This document shows, piece by piece, positions 1 through 10,297 of a stretch of 64,000 bases of DNA. The notes under the pieces were generated by a model. That model searched no databases, was not told where the DNA came from, and worked only from the letters and a program-made list of their open reading frames with translations. Each line of letters begins with the position of its first letter. The first letter of the stretch is position 1. Source of the DNA: Thiohalocapsa sp. ML1 (lineage in GTDB: Bacteria > Pseudomonadota > Gammaproteobacteria > Chromatiales > Chromatiaceae); assembly GCF_001469165.1 (NCBI RefSeq), contig NZ_JABX01000009.1, positions 100,780 through 164,779 of the forward strand, read 5' to 3'. The position numbers and the translations under genes were made by a program.

Positions 1-399
1 GAGCGCTTCGGCAAGAAGGAGGCGCTGACGCTGAGCCGCGAGCGCGACAAGCTCGAGCGGAGCCTAGGCGGCATCAAGCACATGGAGGGCCTGCCGGACG
101 CGATGTTCGTCATCGACGTCGGCCACGAGAAGATCGCCATCGCCGAGGCCAACAAGCTCGGCATTCCGGTGGTCGGCGTCGTCGATACCAACAACGATCC
201 GAGCAAGGTCGACTACGTGATTCCGGGCAACGACGACGCCATCCGCGCCGTGCGGCTCTACATCGAAGGCGCCGCCGATGCGGTGCTCGATGGTCGCCAG
301 ACCGCAGCCGCGATGGCCGGCCGCCGCGACGATGCCTTCGAGCCGCCGCCCGCCGAGCCCGCGCCCGAAGCTGCCGCTGCCGAGGCGCCTGCGGCCTGA
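1..399 (+). CDS. rpsB: 30S ribosomal protein S2, C-terminal part
   Basis: The window opens inside this gene; 132 codons are visible before the TGA at 397-399. The translated part begins [20 protein letters not shown] and contains [17 protein letters not shown] and [11 protein letters not shown], which are conserved S2 segments. S2 binds the 30S head with S1. The tail after about visible residue 105 is rich in Ala, Pro and Glu, a variable low-complexity extension. The gene is followed by tsf, the order usual in bacteria. The start lies outside the window. Confidence 0.95.
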   Translation, partial: ERFGKKEALTLSRERDKLERSLGGIKHMEGLPDAMFVIDVGHEKIAIAEANKLGIPVVGVVDTNNDPSKVDYVIPGNDDAIRAVRLYIEGAADAVLDGRQTAAAMAGRRDDAFEPPPAEPAPEAAAAEAPAA

Positions 400-495
400 G
401 ACAGGTCTTGCCCATGACGCAGGGGCCGGCCGCGGCCGGTCCGCTGCGCCGCCTGTTCATTGAATCCCTTTCGTGTTGAGCATTTGGAGTGGGTC

Positions 496-1389
496 ATGGC
501 AATTGCAGCCAGCTTGGTTAAGGAGCTACGCGAGCGCACCGGCGCCGGCATGATGGAGTGCAAGCGCGCGCTGGAAGAGGCCGCCGGCGACATCGACGCG
601 GCCATCGAGGCCATGCGCAAGTCCGGACAGGCGAAGGCGGCAAAGAAGGCGGGCCGCATCGCCGCCGACGGCGTCGTGGAGCTGCGCATCGCCGAGGACG
701 GCAAGCGTGGCGTGATGGTCGAGATCAACAGCGAAACCGACTTTGTGGCGAAGGACGAGAACTTCGTCGGCTTCGCCGGCGCCGTCGGCGAGACGGCGCT
801 CGCGAGCGGCGCAACCGCGGTCGAGGTGCTCGCCGCAACGCCGCTGGCCGGCGCTGCCGACACCACCGTGGACGGCGCCCGCGAGGCGCTGATCTCCAAG
901 GTCGGCGAGAACGTGCAGGTGCGCCGCATCGTGCGCTTCGACAACGCCGAAGGTACGCTCCACAGCTACCGCCATGGCGTGCGCATCGGCGTCATCGTCG
1001 ACTTGGTGGGCGGCGATGAGGCCCTGGGGCGCGACATCGCCATGCACATCGCGGCCACCAACCCGATGTGCATCAGCGCCGACGAGGTGCCGGCCGAGGC
1101 CATCGCCAAGGAGCGGGAGATCTTCCGCGCCCAGGCGCTCGAGAGCGGCAAGCCGGCCGAGATCGTCGACAAGATCATTGGCGGGCGCATGCGCAAGTTC
1201 ACCGAGGAGGTCACGCTGCTCGGGCAGCCCTTCGTCAAGGACCCGGACGTCAGCATCGAGAAGCTGTTGCAGCAGGCCGGCGCACGGGTCGCCGCCTTCG
1301 CGCGCGTCGAGGTGGGCGAGGGTATCGAGAAGAAGACCGAGAACTTCGCCGAGGAAGTGCAGGCGCAGGCCAAGCGGACCGACGATTGA
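496..1389 (+). CDS. tsf: Elongation factor Ts
   Basis: This is the guanine nucleotide exchange factor for EF-Tu (297 residues). The N-terminal UBA-like region holds [20 protein letters not shown] at residues 7-26, and the family signature [10 protein letters not shown] is at 81-90. I chose the ATG at 496, giving MAIAASL, because it matches the family N-terminus and has GGAG at 485-488. An in-frame ATG at 460 would add 12 residues without family support. It lies 96 bp after rpsB and is probably co-transcribed with it. Confidence 0.95.
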   Translation: MAIAASLVKELRERTGAGMMECKRALEEAAGDIDAAIEAMRKSGQAKAAKKAGRIAADGVVELRIAEDGKRGVMVEINSETDFVAKDENFVGFAGAVGETALASGATAVEVLAATPLAGAADTTVDGAREALISKVGENVQVRRIVRFDNAEGTLHSYRHGVRIGVIVDLVGGDEALGRDIAMHIAATNPMCISADEVPAEAIAKEREIFRAQALESGKPAEIVDKIIGGRMRKFTEEVTLLGQPFVKDPDVSIEKLLQQAGARVAAFARVEVGEGIEKKTENFAEEVQAQAKRTDD

Positions 1390-1655
1390 CCACGGCTCGG
1401 CGCGGGCGCGGGGCCGCAAGCCGACGACGGACCGTGCCGCGGGTGGCGCGGTCCGGCTCGAGCCAACGGCTGTGGGGCGGCGCCGGGCGGCTGCCGCCCG
1501 CGTGCGTTGGATGCGCCGCCATGCCGGCAAATCACTGACGCGCCGAGCCGCCGTCGGGAACCCAACCAGGCCTGCCTCGGGTATCATCCGCAACGTGCCT
1601 GGACTCGCCACCTGCGCAGCAACCGTCGATACCGAAGCCGGGGTTCATCGCAAGC

Positions 1656-2393
1656 ATGACCGACACAGCGCCCTCCCGTCCGCGCCGAATCCTGCTGAAG
1701 CTGAGCGGCGAGGCGCTGCTTGGCGGCGCGGAGTGCGGCATCGATGCCGACCTGCTCGCCCGGCTGGCCGAGGACATCGCCGCCTGTGCCCGCGCCGGTA
1801 CCGAGCTTGCGCTGGTCATTGGCGGCGGCAACATCTTTCGCGGCGCCAAGCTCGCGGCCCGCGGCATGGATCGGGTCACCGGTGACCACATCGGCATGCT
1901 GGCGACGGTGATCAATGCCCTGGCGATGCAGGATGCGCTGGAGCGCTTGGGCCAGCCGGCGCGGGTGCTGTCTGCGCTGGCGATGAACCAGGTCTGCGAG
2001 GATTACACGCGCCGCGGCGCTCTGGCGCATTTGGCGCAGGGGCGGGTGGTGATGCTCGCGGGCGGCACCGGCAATCCCTTTTTCACCACGGATTCCGCCG
2101 CGAGCCTGCGGGCGGTGGAGGTCGGTGCCGACCTGTTGGTCAAGGCGACCATGGTGGACGGCATTTACTCCGCAGACCCGAAGCTCCATCCGGACGCGGT
2201 CTTTTACCCGCGCATCACTTATGACCGGGCGCTGCGTGAGCGCTTGGCCGTCATGGATCTCACCGCAATCGTGCTGTGCCGCGACAATGGCATTCCGCTG
2301 CGGGTCATGAGCATTTTCGAACCCGAGGCGTTGCTCCGCGTCGCTGCTGGCGAGGACATCGGCTCCCTGGTCGAGCCTGGAACCGAATCATGA
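1656..2393 (+). CDS. pyrH: UMP kinase
   Basis: Cytosolic UMP kinase of the amino-acid-kinase fold (245 residues), converting UMP to UDP in pyrimidine nucleotide synthesis. The N-terminal [10 protein letters not shown] nucleotide-binding loop, the GGGNIFRG motif near residue 54 and the [10 protein letters not shown] motif near residue 130 are all present. Its stop overlaps the start of frr (ATGA), so the two are translationally coupled. The 266-bp gap upstream, after tsf, contains no supportable gene and may carry the promoter of the downstream superoperon. Confidence 0.95.
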   Translation: MTDTAPSRPRRILLKLSGEALLGGAECGIDADLLARLAEDIAACARAGTELALVIGGGNIFRGAKLAARGMDRVTGDHIGMLATVINALAMQDALERLGQPARVLSALAMNQVCEDYTRRGALAHLAQGRVVMLAGGTGNPFFTTDSAASLRAVEVGADLLVKATMVDGIYSADPKLHPDAVFYPRITYDRALRERLAVMDLTAIVLCRDNGIPLRVMSIFEPEALLRVAAGEDIGSLVEPGTES

Positions 2394-2947
2394 TCGACGA
2401 CATCAAGAAAGACGCTGCCGAGCGCATGGCCAAGAGCGCCGAGGCCTTGACCCATGAGCTCGCCAAGATCCGCACCGGCCGCGCCCACCCGTCGCTGCTG
2501 GACCACCTGCGTGTCTCGTACTACGGTAGCGAGATGCCCATCAACCAAGTCGCCAGTGTCTCGGTGGAGGATGCGCGGACGCTGACCGTCACGCCGTGGG
2601 ACCGCAACATGGTGCAGGCGGTCGAGAAGGCCATCATCCAGTCCGACCTGGGCGTGAATCCGAACACCGCCGGCACCGTCATCCGCGTGCCGATGCCGCC
2701 GCTGACCGAAGAGCGTCGGCGTGACCTGCAGAAGGTTGCCCGCGCCGAGGCCGAGCATGCCCGCGTCGCCGTACGCAACATCCGGCGCGATGCGAACCAG
2801 CAACTCAAGGAACTGGTCAAGGAGAAGCTCATCTCCGAGGACGACGAGCACCGGGGGGAGGAGATCGTGCAGAAGCTGACCGATCAATACGTCAAAGAGG
2901 TGGATCGGATTCTGGAGGAGAAGGAAGCCGACCTGATGTCCATCTGA
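2390..2947 (+). CDS. frr: Ribosome recycling factor
   Basis: RRF (185 residues) splits the post-termination ribosome together with EF-G. The start [16 protein letters not shown] and the segments [15 protein letters not shown] and GNPNTAG-like VNPNTAG match the family. The ATG at 2390 overlaps the pyrH stop by four bases. A longer in-frame extension from 2276 lies wholly within pyrH and is not used. The length is typical for bacterial RRF. Confidence 0.95.
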   Translation: MIDDIKKDAAERMAKSAEALTHELAKIRTGRAHPSLLDHLRVSYYGSEMPINQVASVSVEDARTLTVTPWDRNMVQAVEKAIIQSDLGVNPNTAGTVIRVPMPPLTEERRRDLQKVARAEAEHARVAVRNIRRDANQQLKELVKEKLISEDDEHRGEEIVQKLTDQYVKEVDRILEEKEADLMSI

Positions 2948-2970
2948 GCGCCGCGCAGGAGCGGGATGCG

Positions 2971-3756
2971 TTGCAAGTGACCAGCCAGATCACGGGCATC
3001 AACCCCGGCGACAACCACAGACGCGTGCCCGAGCACGTTGCCATCATCATGGACGGCAACGGGCGCTGGGCGAAGCAGCGTGGCCTCCCGCGCACGGCCG
3101 GGCATCGGGCCGGCGCGAAGAGCGTGCGCGCCGTCGTCGAAGAGAGCGTTCGTCATGGCGTCGGCGTGCTGACCTTGTTCGCCTTCAGCAGCGAGAATTG
3201 GCGTCGTCCGCCGGGCGAGGTGATGGTGCTGATGGAGCTCTTCATGAGCACGCTGCAGGTCGAGGTGCAGCGCCTCGTGGAGCACGGCATCCGGCTGCGG
3301 ATCATCGGCGATTTGTCCGCCTTTTCCACGCGCTTGCAGGCCCAGTTCGCGCACGCCGAGGCCCTGACCCAGGACAACGACCGCCTGGTTTTGCAGATTG
3401 CTGCCAATTACGGCGGGCGCTGGGACATCACGCAGGCGGCGCGCACCATGGCGCGGGACGTGCTGGCCGGGCGCCTCACGCCCGATGACATCAACGAGGC
3501 TGCGGTGGCCGCGCGGCTCTCATTCCCGGGCGTGCCGGACCCGGACCTCTTCATCCGCACCGGCGGCGAGAAGCGCATCAGCAACTTCCTGCTCTGGCAA
3601 TCCGCGTACGCGGAGCTCTACTTCTCCGACCTGATGTGGCCCGAGTTCGATGCCGCCGCTTACGCTGCCGCACTCAACGACTTCGCCCGCCGCCAGCGCC
3701 GCTTCGGCCTGACCGGCGAGCAGGTGGCGGCCAGCGTCAGCGTCGTGGGCGGCTGA
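2971..3756 (+). CDS. uppS: Undecaprenyl diphosphate synthase (cis-prenyltransferase)
   Basis: Adds isopentenyl units in cis to farnesyl diphosphate to make the C55 carrier lipid of cell-wall synthesis (261 residues). The catalytic start [20 protein letters not shown] and the conserved RTGGE and SNFLLWQ motifs are present. The start is probably the TTG at 2971, because AGGAG at 2957-2961 is well spaced. A GTG two codons later is an alternative. It lies between frr and cdsA in the usual order. Confidence 0.93.
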   Translation: MQVTSQITGINPGDNHRRVPEHVAIIMDGNGRWAKQRGLPRTAGHRAGAKSVRAVVEESVRHGVGVLTLFAFSSENWRRPPGEVMVLMELFMSTLQVEVQRLVEHGIRLRIIGDLSAFSTRLQAQFAHAEALTQDNDRLVLQIAANYGGRWDITQAARTMARDVLAGRLTPDDINEAAVAARLSFPGVPDPDLFIRTGGEKRISNFLLWQSAYAELYFSDLMWPEFDAAAYAAALNDFARRQRRFGLTGEQVAASVSVVGG

Positions 3757-3761
3757 GCCGG

Positions 3762-4589
3762 GTGCTGAGCGAGGCATTACGCGAGCGGCTGCTGACGACA
3801 GCCTGGCTCCTGCCCGTCATCATCGGCGCGGTGCTGCTGCTGCCGACGCCGCTGTTCGCGCTGGCGATGGCCGTCATCGTGCTGCTCGCCGCGTGGGAGT
3901 GGGGTCCGCTCGTCGGCATGACGGGCGGGCGGGTGCGCTTGGCTATGATGATCACCCTCGCGCTGACGCTGGCGCTGTTGTGGGCCTTTGCGCCGGTGTC
4001 GTCGGTGCCGCTCGTGGCCGCGACGCTGTGGTGGATCGGCTTCACGCTGATGCTGCCGAAGCTGCGCCCGAGGGCCGTCGGGGGCGGCGCGGATGCTCTG
4101 CTGCTGCCGCTCGGTCTGCTGGTCCTCGCGGCGCCATGGCTCGCGCTGGTCCGGCTGCACGGCGAACCGGAGCACGGCCCGTTCCTGGTGCTCGGGCTGA
4201 TGGTCATGATCTGGGCCGGCGATTCGGCGGCCTATTTTGTCGGCGGGCGCTTCGGCCGGCGCAAGCTCGCGCCGCGGCTCAGCCCCGGCAAGACCTGGGC
4301 CGGGCTCTATGCCGCGCTCGTCGCGGCGAGTACGGTGGCGCTCGTCACGGGGCTTCTGCTCGGGCTCGATGGTGCCGCGCTCGGGCAACTGACCCTGCTC
4401 GGTGCCCTGACGCTGGCGTTGTCGGTGGTCGGCGACCTGTTCGAGAGTTGGCTCAAGCGCAGGCGTGGGCTGAAGGATTCCGGGGCGCTGCTCCCCGGTC
4501 ACGGTGGCATGCTGGACCGCATCGACAGCATGACCGCGGCGGCGCCGCTGTTTGCGCTTGGTTTGATCTGGTTGGGGGTGGCGACATGA
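3762..4589 (+). CDS. cdsA: Phosphatidate cytidylyltransferase
   Basis: Integral membrane enzyme making CDP-diacylglycerol from phosphatidate and CTP (275 residues). There are several hydrophobic membrane spans. The C-terminal signature holds [18 protein letters not shown] followed by [14 protein letters not shown] place the start at the GTG at 3762, just after the uppS stop. The open frame continues upstream inside uppS, but that part is an arginine-rich shadow. The stop overlaps the dxr ATG (ATGA). Confidence 0.92.
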   Translation: MLSEALRERLLTTAWLLPVIIGAVLLLPTPLFALAMAVIVLLAAWEWGPLVGMTGGRVRLAMMITLALTLALLWAFAPVSSVPLVAATLWWIGFTLMLPKLRPRAVGGGADALLLPLGLLVLAAPWLALVRLHGEPEHGPFLVLGLMVMIWAGDSAAYFVGGRFGRRKLAPRLSPGKTWAGLYAALVAASTVALVTGLLLGLDGAALGQLTLLGALTLALSVVGDLFESWLKRRRGLKDSGALLPGHGGMLDRIDSMTAAAPLFALGLIWLGVAT

Positions 4590-5773
4590 AAGGCATTGCG
4601 GTGCTGGGTTCGACGGGGTCCATCGGCGTGAGCACGCTCGACGTGGTGGGCCGGCACCCGGAGCGCTTCCGCGTCGTCGCGCTGACGGCGCATCGCAACG
4701 CCGAGCGGCTCGCCGAGCAGTGCCGGCGCTTTCGGCCCGCCTACGCGGTGATGGTGGATGCCGATGCCGCGGATCGGTTGTCGCGTCTGCTTGCCGACAT
4801 GCCGGATGCGCCGGAGGTGCTGCGCGGGGCGGAGGCGCTCGTCGGCGTCGCCGCGCACGAAGACGTGGACTACGTGATGGCGGCCATCGTCGGTGCGGCG
4901 GGGCTGATGTCGAGCCTTGCGGCCGCGCGCGCCGGCAAGCGGCTGATGCTCGCGAACAAAGAGGCGCTGGTCGTGGCCGGTGCGCTCTTGATCGATGCGG
5001 CCCGGGAGAACGGTGCGACGCTCCTGCCCATCGACAGCGAGCACAACGCCATCTTCCAGTGCCTGCCGCCGACCCACGAGCAGGGCCTGCCCGCGGTCGG
5101 CGTCGAGCGCATCCTGCTCACCGCATCCGGCGGCCCTTTCCGCGACGCCCCGCCGGAGACCCTGGTGAACGTGACGCCGGAGCAGGCCGTCGCGCACCCG
5201 AACTGGAGCATGGGCCGCAAGATCTCGGTGGATTCCGCGACCATGATGAACAAGGGCCTCGAGATCATCGAGGCCTGCTGGCTGTTCAACACCAGCCCCG
5301 AGCGCATCCAAGTGGTTGTGCACCGCCAGAGCGTCATTCACTCGATGGTGCAGTACACCGATGGCTCCGTGCTGGCGCAGCTCGGCAACCCCGACATGCG
5401 CACGCCCATCGCCCACGCCATGGGCTGGCCCGGGCGCATCGAGGCCGGCGTCGCACCGCTCGATCTGTTCGCGATCGCGCGGCTGGACTTCGAGCCGCCG
5501 GCACCGGAGCGCTTCCCGTGCCTGCGCCTGGCCTATCGCGCCGCCGCCGAGGGCGGCACCGCACCGGTGGTGCTGAATGCCGCGAACGAGATCGCCGTCG
5601 GCGCCTTCCTTGAGCGGCACATCGGCTTCACCGACATCGCCCGCGTCGTCGAGCAGACCATGGACCTGCTGCCGGCGGAGCCGGTGGACTTGAGCGGGCT
5701 GGATCATGTGCTCGGGGTCGATGCCGCCGCGCGGCGGACAGCGGAACAACGCGTCGCCGCACTGGTCGCATAG
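4586..5773 (+). CDS. dxr: 1-deoxy-D-xylulose 5-phosphate reductoisomerase
   Basis: Second enzyme of the MEP isoprenoid pathway, making 2-C-methylerythritol 4-phosphate with NADPH and a divalent metal (395 residues). The N-terminal NADPH site reads [13 protein letters not shown]. The catalytic region has [15 protein letters not shown] and GGPFRD, and [14 protein letters not shown] follows. The ATG at 4586 overlaps cdsA by four bases. Its product ultimately feeds uppS, which lies two genes upstream. Confidence 0.95.
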   Translation: MKGIAVLGSTGSIGVSTLDVVGRHPERFRVVALTAHRNAERLAEQCRRFRPAYAVMVDADAADRLSRLLADMPDAPEVLRGAEALVGVAAHEDVDYVMAAIVGAAGLMSSLAAARAGKRLMLANKEALVVAGALLIDAARENGATLLPIDSEHNAIFQCLPPTHEQGLPAVGVERILLTASGGPFRDAPPETLVNVTPEQAVAHPNWSMGRKISVDSATMMNKGLEIIEACWLFNTSPERIQVVVHRQSVIHSMVQYTDGSVLAQLGNPDMRTPIAHAMGWPGRIEAGVAPLDLFAIARLDFEPPAPERFPCLRLAYRAAAEGGTAPVVLNAANEIAVGAFLERHIGFTDIARVVEQTMDLLPAEPVDLSGLDHVLGVDAAARRTAEQRVAALVA

Positions 5774-5776
5774 CGC

Positions 5777-7150
5777 ATGCTCAACATTCTCATCAATATC
5801 GCCGCCTTCCTGGTGGCCATCCTCGTGCTTGTGACCATCCACGAGTTCGGGCATTTCTGGGTCGCGCGCCGACTCGGCGTGCGTGTGCTGCGGTTCTCCA
5901 TCGGCTTCGGCCGGTCGCTCTACACCTGGCGCCGGCGCGGCGACGAAACCGAATACGTCATCGCCGCGCTGCCGCTCGGCGGCTACGTCAAGATGCTCGA
6001 CGAGCGCGAGACGGACGAGGAGATCGCGCCGGAGGATCGCCCCTTCGCCTTCAACAACCAGCCGTTGTGGAAGCGCAGCGCCATCGTCGCGGCGGGGCCG
6101 ATCGCAAACTTCCTGCTCGCGATCCTGCTCTACTGGGGCCTGCTCATGGCGGGGCAGAGCGGGGTGCGGCCCGAGGTCGGCAGCGTCGAGCCGGACTCCA
6201 TCGCCGCCGAGGCCGGCTTCGTCGCCGGCGACCTCGTGGAGGCGGTGGACGGGCGCCCCATCGCGACCTGGGGCAATTTCTGGCTCGCGCTGTTGTCGTC
6301 GTCGCTGGGCGGCGGCGACGTCGAGGTGCGCGTCACGGCTGCCGATGGCGTGCTCGAGGTCCGTACCCTGCCGTCGGACGAGCTGGCGCCGCTCGACCCC
6401 GGGCGCGGCTTCCTGTCCGGGGTGGGGCTCCGAAGCGCCGTGCCGGCGATCCCGCCGGTGCTCGCCGAGGTCGTCCCGGACGAGCCTGCCGCCGCGGCGG
6501 GCCTGCGCGCGGACGATGTCATACTGGCCGTCGATGGAGTCGCCGTCGCAAGCTGGGCGGACTTCGTCGCCGCCATCCAGGCGCGCCCGGACGAGCCCGC
6601 GACCGTGCACATCGAGCGCGACGGCGGCCGCTTCGATGTCGTGCTGACGCCGCGCGCCGTGACGCTGGAAGACGGCAGCGTGGTGGGGCGCATCGGTGCC
6701 GGCCCGGCCGTCCCGGACGATCTCTACGCCGACTACGAGGTCGTCGTGCACTACGGGCCCGGCACGGCGATGGTGGAGGCGCTGCGCCGGGTCGGCGACC
6801 TGTCGGTGATGACGTTGCGCATCGCCTGGCGCATGCTCATCGGCACCGCATCGGTGCAGAATCTGAGCAGCCCCATCGGCATCGCCGATGCGGCGGGCAA
6901 GACCGCGAGCTTCGGCATCGAGCCCTATCTGGAGTTCCTGGCGCTGCTGAGCGTCAGCCTTGGACTGCTGAACCTGCTGCCGATCCCGGTGCTCGACGGC
7001 GGTCACCTGCTGTACTTCGCGGCGGAGGCGGTGCTCCGGCGGCCCTTGCCCGAGGCGGTGCAGGCCTACGGACAGCGGCTCGGCCTGTTCTTGATACTTT
7101 GCTTGATGACTCTGGCCTTTTACGTGGATCTTGCTAGGTTCTTTGGCTAG
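5777..7150 (+). CDS. rseP: Site-2 protease RseP
   Basis: Inner-membrane zinc metalloprotease of the sigma-E envelope stress cascade (457 residues). It cleaves the anti-sigma factor RseA within the membrane after DegS has acted. The zinc motif HEFGH is at residues 22-26 inside the first membrane helix. The second ligand motif LDGGH is near residue 403. Two PDZ domains lie between, roughly residues 115-290. It starts three bases after the dxr stop and precedes bamA, which fits an envelope biogenesis operon. Confidence 0.95.
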   Translation: MLNILINIAAFLVAILVLVTIHEFGHFWVARRLGVRVLRFSIGFGRSLYTWRRRGDETEYVIAALPLGGYVKMLDERETDEEIAPEDRPFAFNNQPLWKRSAIVAAGPIANFLLAILLYWGLLMAGQSGVRPEVGSVEPDSIAAEAGFVAGDLVEAVDGRPIATWGNFWLALLSSSLGGGDVEVRVTAADGVLEVRTLPSDELAPLDPGRGFLSGVGLRSAVPAIPPVLAEVVPDEPAAAAGLRADDVILAVDGVAVASWADFVAAIQARPDEPATVHIERDGGRFDVVLTPRAVTLEDGSVVGRIGAGPAVPDDLYADYEVVVHYGPGTAMVEALRRVGDLSVMTLRIAWRMLIGTASVQNLSSPIGIADAAGKTASFGIEPYLEFLALLSVSLGLLNLLPIPVLDGGHLLYFAAEAVLRRPLPEAVQAYGQRLGLFLILCLMTLAFYVDLARFFG

Positions 7151-7382
7151 CGTGACCGCTTGCCCTATACTTGCCGGATCGGGGAATCGGGCGATCAGTC
7201 GCTGTCCCTGGCGAGACCACACAAGGACCGCGGCGCCGCACAGGCGATGCGGGATGCCGCGACTAACCGAGCAGGTTGGCGTGTAACCCTTGTTACCGGG
7301 TGCGGCTGCCTGCACCCCTCGCCTCGGACACGGCCATGGTGGTCGGCGGTTCCGCATCGCGGTCAAGGCGTCCGGGGGTAGA

Positions 7383-9716
7383 GTGACCAAGACCATTGTC
7401 TTCGCTGGCGGCGCTCGCCGGCCCGCTTGCGGCGCTGCCCTGGCGCTGATGCTGTTCTCCATGGCAGCCATCGCAGAGACCTTCCAGATCGCGGACATCC
7501 GCGTCGAGGGCCTCCAGCGCGTCGCCGCCGGAACTGTGTTCAACTACCTGCCCGTGCAGGTGGGGGACACCGTCGGCGACGGCATCACGGCGCAAATCAT
7601 CCGCACCCTCTACGGCACCGGATTCTTCGATGACGTGGTGGTGGAGCGGGACGGCGACGTCCTCGTCATCGCGGTGCGTGAGCGCCCGGCGGTGGCGGAG
7701 ATCGAGATTACGGGCAACAAGTCGCTCAACACCGACGTCCTGAAGCAGGGACTCACCGAGGTCGGGCTCGCGGAAGGCCGCGTCTTCGACCCCTCGGTGC
7801 TCGACCGCATCGAACAGGAGCTGGAGCGTCAGTATTTCGCCTCCGGCAAGTACGGTGTCGGCATCGAGTCCACTGTGTCGCCGCTGGAGCGCAATCGCGT
7901 GGCGGTGCGCATCGAGATCGACGAGGGCCTGACCGCCCGCCTGAAGCAGATCAACATCGTCGGCAACGAGGCCTTCACCGACAAGGAACTGCTGAAAGAA
8001 TTCAAGCTCGGCACCACGAACTGGCTGTCCTTCTACACCAAGAACAACCGCTACTCGAAGCAGCAGCTCTCGGGTGACCTGGAATCCTTGCGCTCGTTCT
8101 ATCTCGACCGCGGCTACATTGGGTTTGAGATCACCTCGACGCAGGTGTCCATCAGCCCGGACAAGAAGGACATCTATCTCACCGTTGCCGTGCGCGAGGG
8201 CGATGTCTATCGGGTCAGCGACATCCAGCTCGCCGGGGAGCCGTCGGTGCCCGCCGCCCAACTGTTCCCGCTGATCCAGATGCGCCGCGGCGAGGTGTAT
8301 TCGCGCAAGACGGCCACCGAAAGCGCGGATCGCGTCTCCCAGCTTCTGGGGGAGCAGGGCTATGCCTTCGCCAACGTCAACGCCGTGCCCGAAGTGGACG
8401 ATGATACCAACACCGTCGCGGTGACCTTCTTCATCGATCCCGGCAAGCGAGTGTACGTGCGCCGCATCAACATGCAGGGCAATGTGCGCACCCGCGACGA
8501 GGTGCTGCGGCGCGAGATGCGGCAGCTCGAAACCGCCTGGTTCTCCACCGAGCTGGTGAAGCGCTCGCGGGAGCGTTTGCAGCGCCTGGGCTACTTCGAA
8601 ACGGTCAACATCGAAACCCCGGCCGTGCCGGGCACCGCGGATCAGGTGGACGTGGACGTGACTGTCAAGGAGCGCGCGTCGGGCAATCTGATGGCGGGTG
8701 TCGGGTTTTCGCAGTCCCAGGGCTTGATCCTGAATGCGAGTATTTCGCAGTCCAACTTCCTCGGCACCGGCAAGCGCGTCGCCCTCGCCGCGAACACCAG
8801 CCGGGTGACCCAGCTCTACCGGCTCGCCTATACGAATCCGTATTTCACGGTGGACGGCATCAGTCGCGGCTTCGACCTGAGTTACCGCACCACCGACTTC
8901 GACCAGTTGCTCGGGGCCGACTACTCCACCGACGTCGGGCGGGCCGCGATCAATTTCGGGCTGCCGATCTCCGACAGCGCGACGGCGGGCTTCGGCGCCT
9001 ACTACCAGTACACCAAGTTCTTTGCCGGCCAGTCGTTTCTGGCGCAGGATTTCGTCGCGCAGAACGGCGATGTCTTCAACGACTTTTTCCTGACCGCGAG
9101 CTACGTTAACGATACGCGCAATTCCGCCGTGTTCCCGAGCGAGGGCGCGTTGCAGAGCCTCTTCGGCGAGATCGCGATCCCTGGCAGCGACCTTCAGTAC
9201 TACCGGCTGATGGCCCGGGCGCGCCAGTACATCCCGCTCACCGAGCGCGTCACGCTGGCCCTTCAGGGCGACCTGGGCTACGGCGGCGGCTTCGGCAGCA
9301 CCGAGGCGATGCCCTTCTTCCAGAACTTCTATGCCGGTGGTCCGCGCAGCGTCCGCGGCTTTAGGGCGAATACCCTGGGTCCACGCGAGACAACGCTGTT
9401 TCGGGACCCGGTGGGCGGCAACATGGAGCTCACCGGCGGTTTGGAGATCTACGCACCGCCCCCGGTGGGCGGCAACTTCGAGAACACCGTGCGGATCGGC
9501 GCGTTCTTTGATTTTGGTAACGTCTGGTGGACAGAAGAGACACCGCTCGTCGCCCCCACCGGTTTCGACCTGAGCGAGCTTCGCTATTCCACCGGTCTGT
9601 CCTTCGCTTGGCTGTCCCCGGTCGGGGCGCTGACGCTGAGCGTCGCGCAGCCACTCAACAAGAAAGATCTCGACGAGGAGGAGATCTTTCAGTTCAGCTT
9701 CGGCCAGAGCTTCTGA
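7383..9716 (+). CDS. bamA: Outer membrane protein assembly factor BamA
   Basis: Central subunit of the BAM complex that folds beta-barrel proteins into the outer membrane (777 residues). A signal peptide ends near residue 31 (AIA/ET). Five POTRA repeats follow to about residue 420, then a 16-strand barrel with the loop 6 VRGF motif (GGPRSVRGF) and a terminal phenylalanine. I chose the GTG at 7383 because it places a clean signal peptide at the N-terminus and has a G-rich Shine-Dalgarno just upstream. The open frame extends to 7290 but adds only an unsupported leader. The 232-bp gap after rseP shows no gene and may hold a promoter. Confidence 0.95.
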   Translation: MTKTIVFAGGARRPACGAALALMLFSMAAIAETFQIADIRVEGLQRVAAGTVFNYLPVQVGDTVGDGITAQIIRTLYGTGFFDDVVVERDGDVLVIAVRERPAVAEIEITGNKSLNTDVLKQGLTEVGLAEGRVFDPSVLDRIEQELERQYFASGKYGVGIESTVSPLERNRVAVRIEIDEGLTARLKQINIVGNEAFTDKELLKEFKLGTTNWLSFYTKNNRYSKQQLSGDLESLRSFYLDRGYIGFEITSTQVSISPDKKDIYLTVAVREGDVYRVSDIQLAGEPSVPAAQLFPLIQMRRGEVYSRKTATESADRVSQLLGEQGYAFANVNAVPEVDDDTNTVAVTFFIDPGKRVYVRRINMQGNVRTRDEVLRREMRQLETAWFSTELVKRSRERLQRLGYFETVNIETPAVPGTADQVDVDVTVKERASGNLMAGVGFSQSQGLILNASISQSNFLGTGKRVALAANTSRVTQLYRLAYTNPYFTVDGISRGFDLSYRTTDFDQLLGADYSTDVGRAAINFGLPISDSATAGFGAYYQYTKFFAGQSFLAQDFVAQNGDVFNDFFLTASYVNDTRNSAVFPSEGALQSLFGEIAIPGSDLQYYRLMARARQYIPLTERVTLALQGDLGYGGGFGSTEAMPFFQNFYAGGPRSVRGFRANTLGPRETTLFRDPVGGNMELTGGLEIYAPPPVGGNFENTVRIGAFFDFGNVWWTEETPLVAPTGFDLSELRYSTGLSFAWLSPVGALTLSVAQPLNKKDLDEEEIFQFSFGQSF

Positions 9717-10261
9717 TGCGCCCGCGCAGGCTCCGCTTCTTGTTGTTCGCGCTGGCCCTGTTGCCGGTCCTGTTGCCGGTCCTGTTGCCGGCCGTAGCTG
9801 CGGCAGGAGCCGAGGGACTAAAGATCGCCGTGATCGATCCGAACCGCATCGTTGAGGAATCGCCGCAGTACGAGGAGGCGCGCCGGACCCTCAGCACGGA
9901 GGTCGCTGAACGGGAGGCCGAGCTCCTCGATCAGCAGGACAGCGTCGATCAACTGACCGTGAAGCTCGATCGCGACGGCCCCTTGATGAGCGAAGACGAG
10001 ATCAAGCTCCTGCAGACCGACATCCGCGCCCGCAAGCGGCGGCTGCGTTATGCGCGCGCCGAGCTGCAGGAGGACTTCGCGCTGCGGCAGAGCGAGCTGC
10101 GCACGAAGCTCGTCAAGCAGGTCGAGGAGGTCGTCCGACAGATCGCCAAGGAGCAAGACATCGACCTCATCGTCAGCGAAGGCGTGGTCTACTTCAGCGA
10201 GCGGATCGATATCTCAGCCCAGGTCGTCGATCGACTCAAGGAGGAGTTCAGCAAGCGATGA
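9716..10261 (+). CDS. skp: Periplasmic chaperone Skp (OmpH family)
   Basis: Trimeric periplasmic chaperone that carries unfolded outer-membrane proteins to BamA (181 residues). It has a signal peptide followed by IAVIDPNRIVEESPQ and a long charged coiled coil (about residues 50-130). The ATG at 9716 shares one base with the bamA stop. The signal-peptide core is an internal repeat, LLPVLLPVLLPA, encoded by tandem copies of a 12-base unit (about 9757-9790). This looks like recent slippage but keeps the hydrophobic core. Confidence 0.9.
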   Translation: MRPRRLRFLLFALALLPVLLPVLLPAVAAAGAEGLKIAVIDPNRIVEESPQYEEARRTLSTEVAEREAELLDQQDSVDQLTVKLDRDGPLMSEDEIKLLQTDIRARKRRLRYARAELQEDFALRQSELRTKLVKQVEEVVRQIAKEQDIDLIVSEGVVYFSERIDISAQVVDRLKEEFSKR

Positions 10262-10297
10262 TCGGGGCCTCGTTTCACCCCGGCGGGCGCTGATCCC

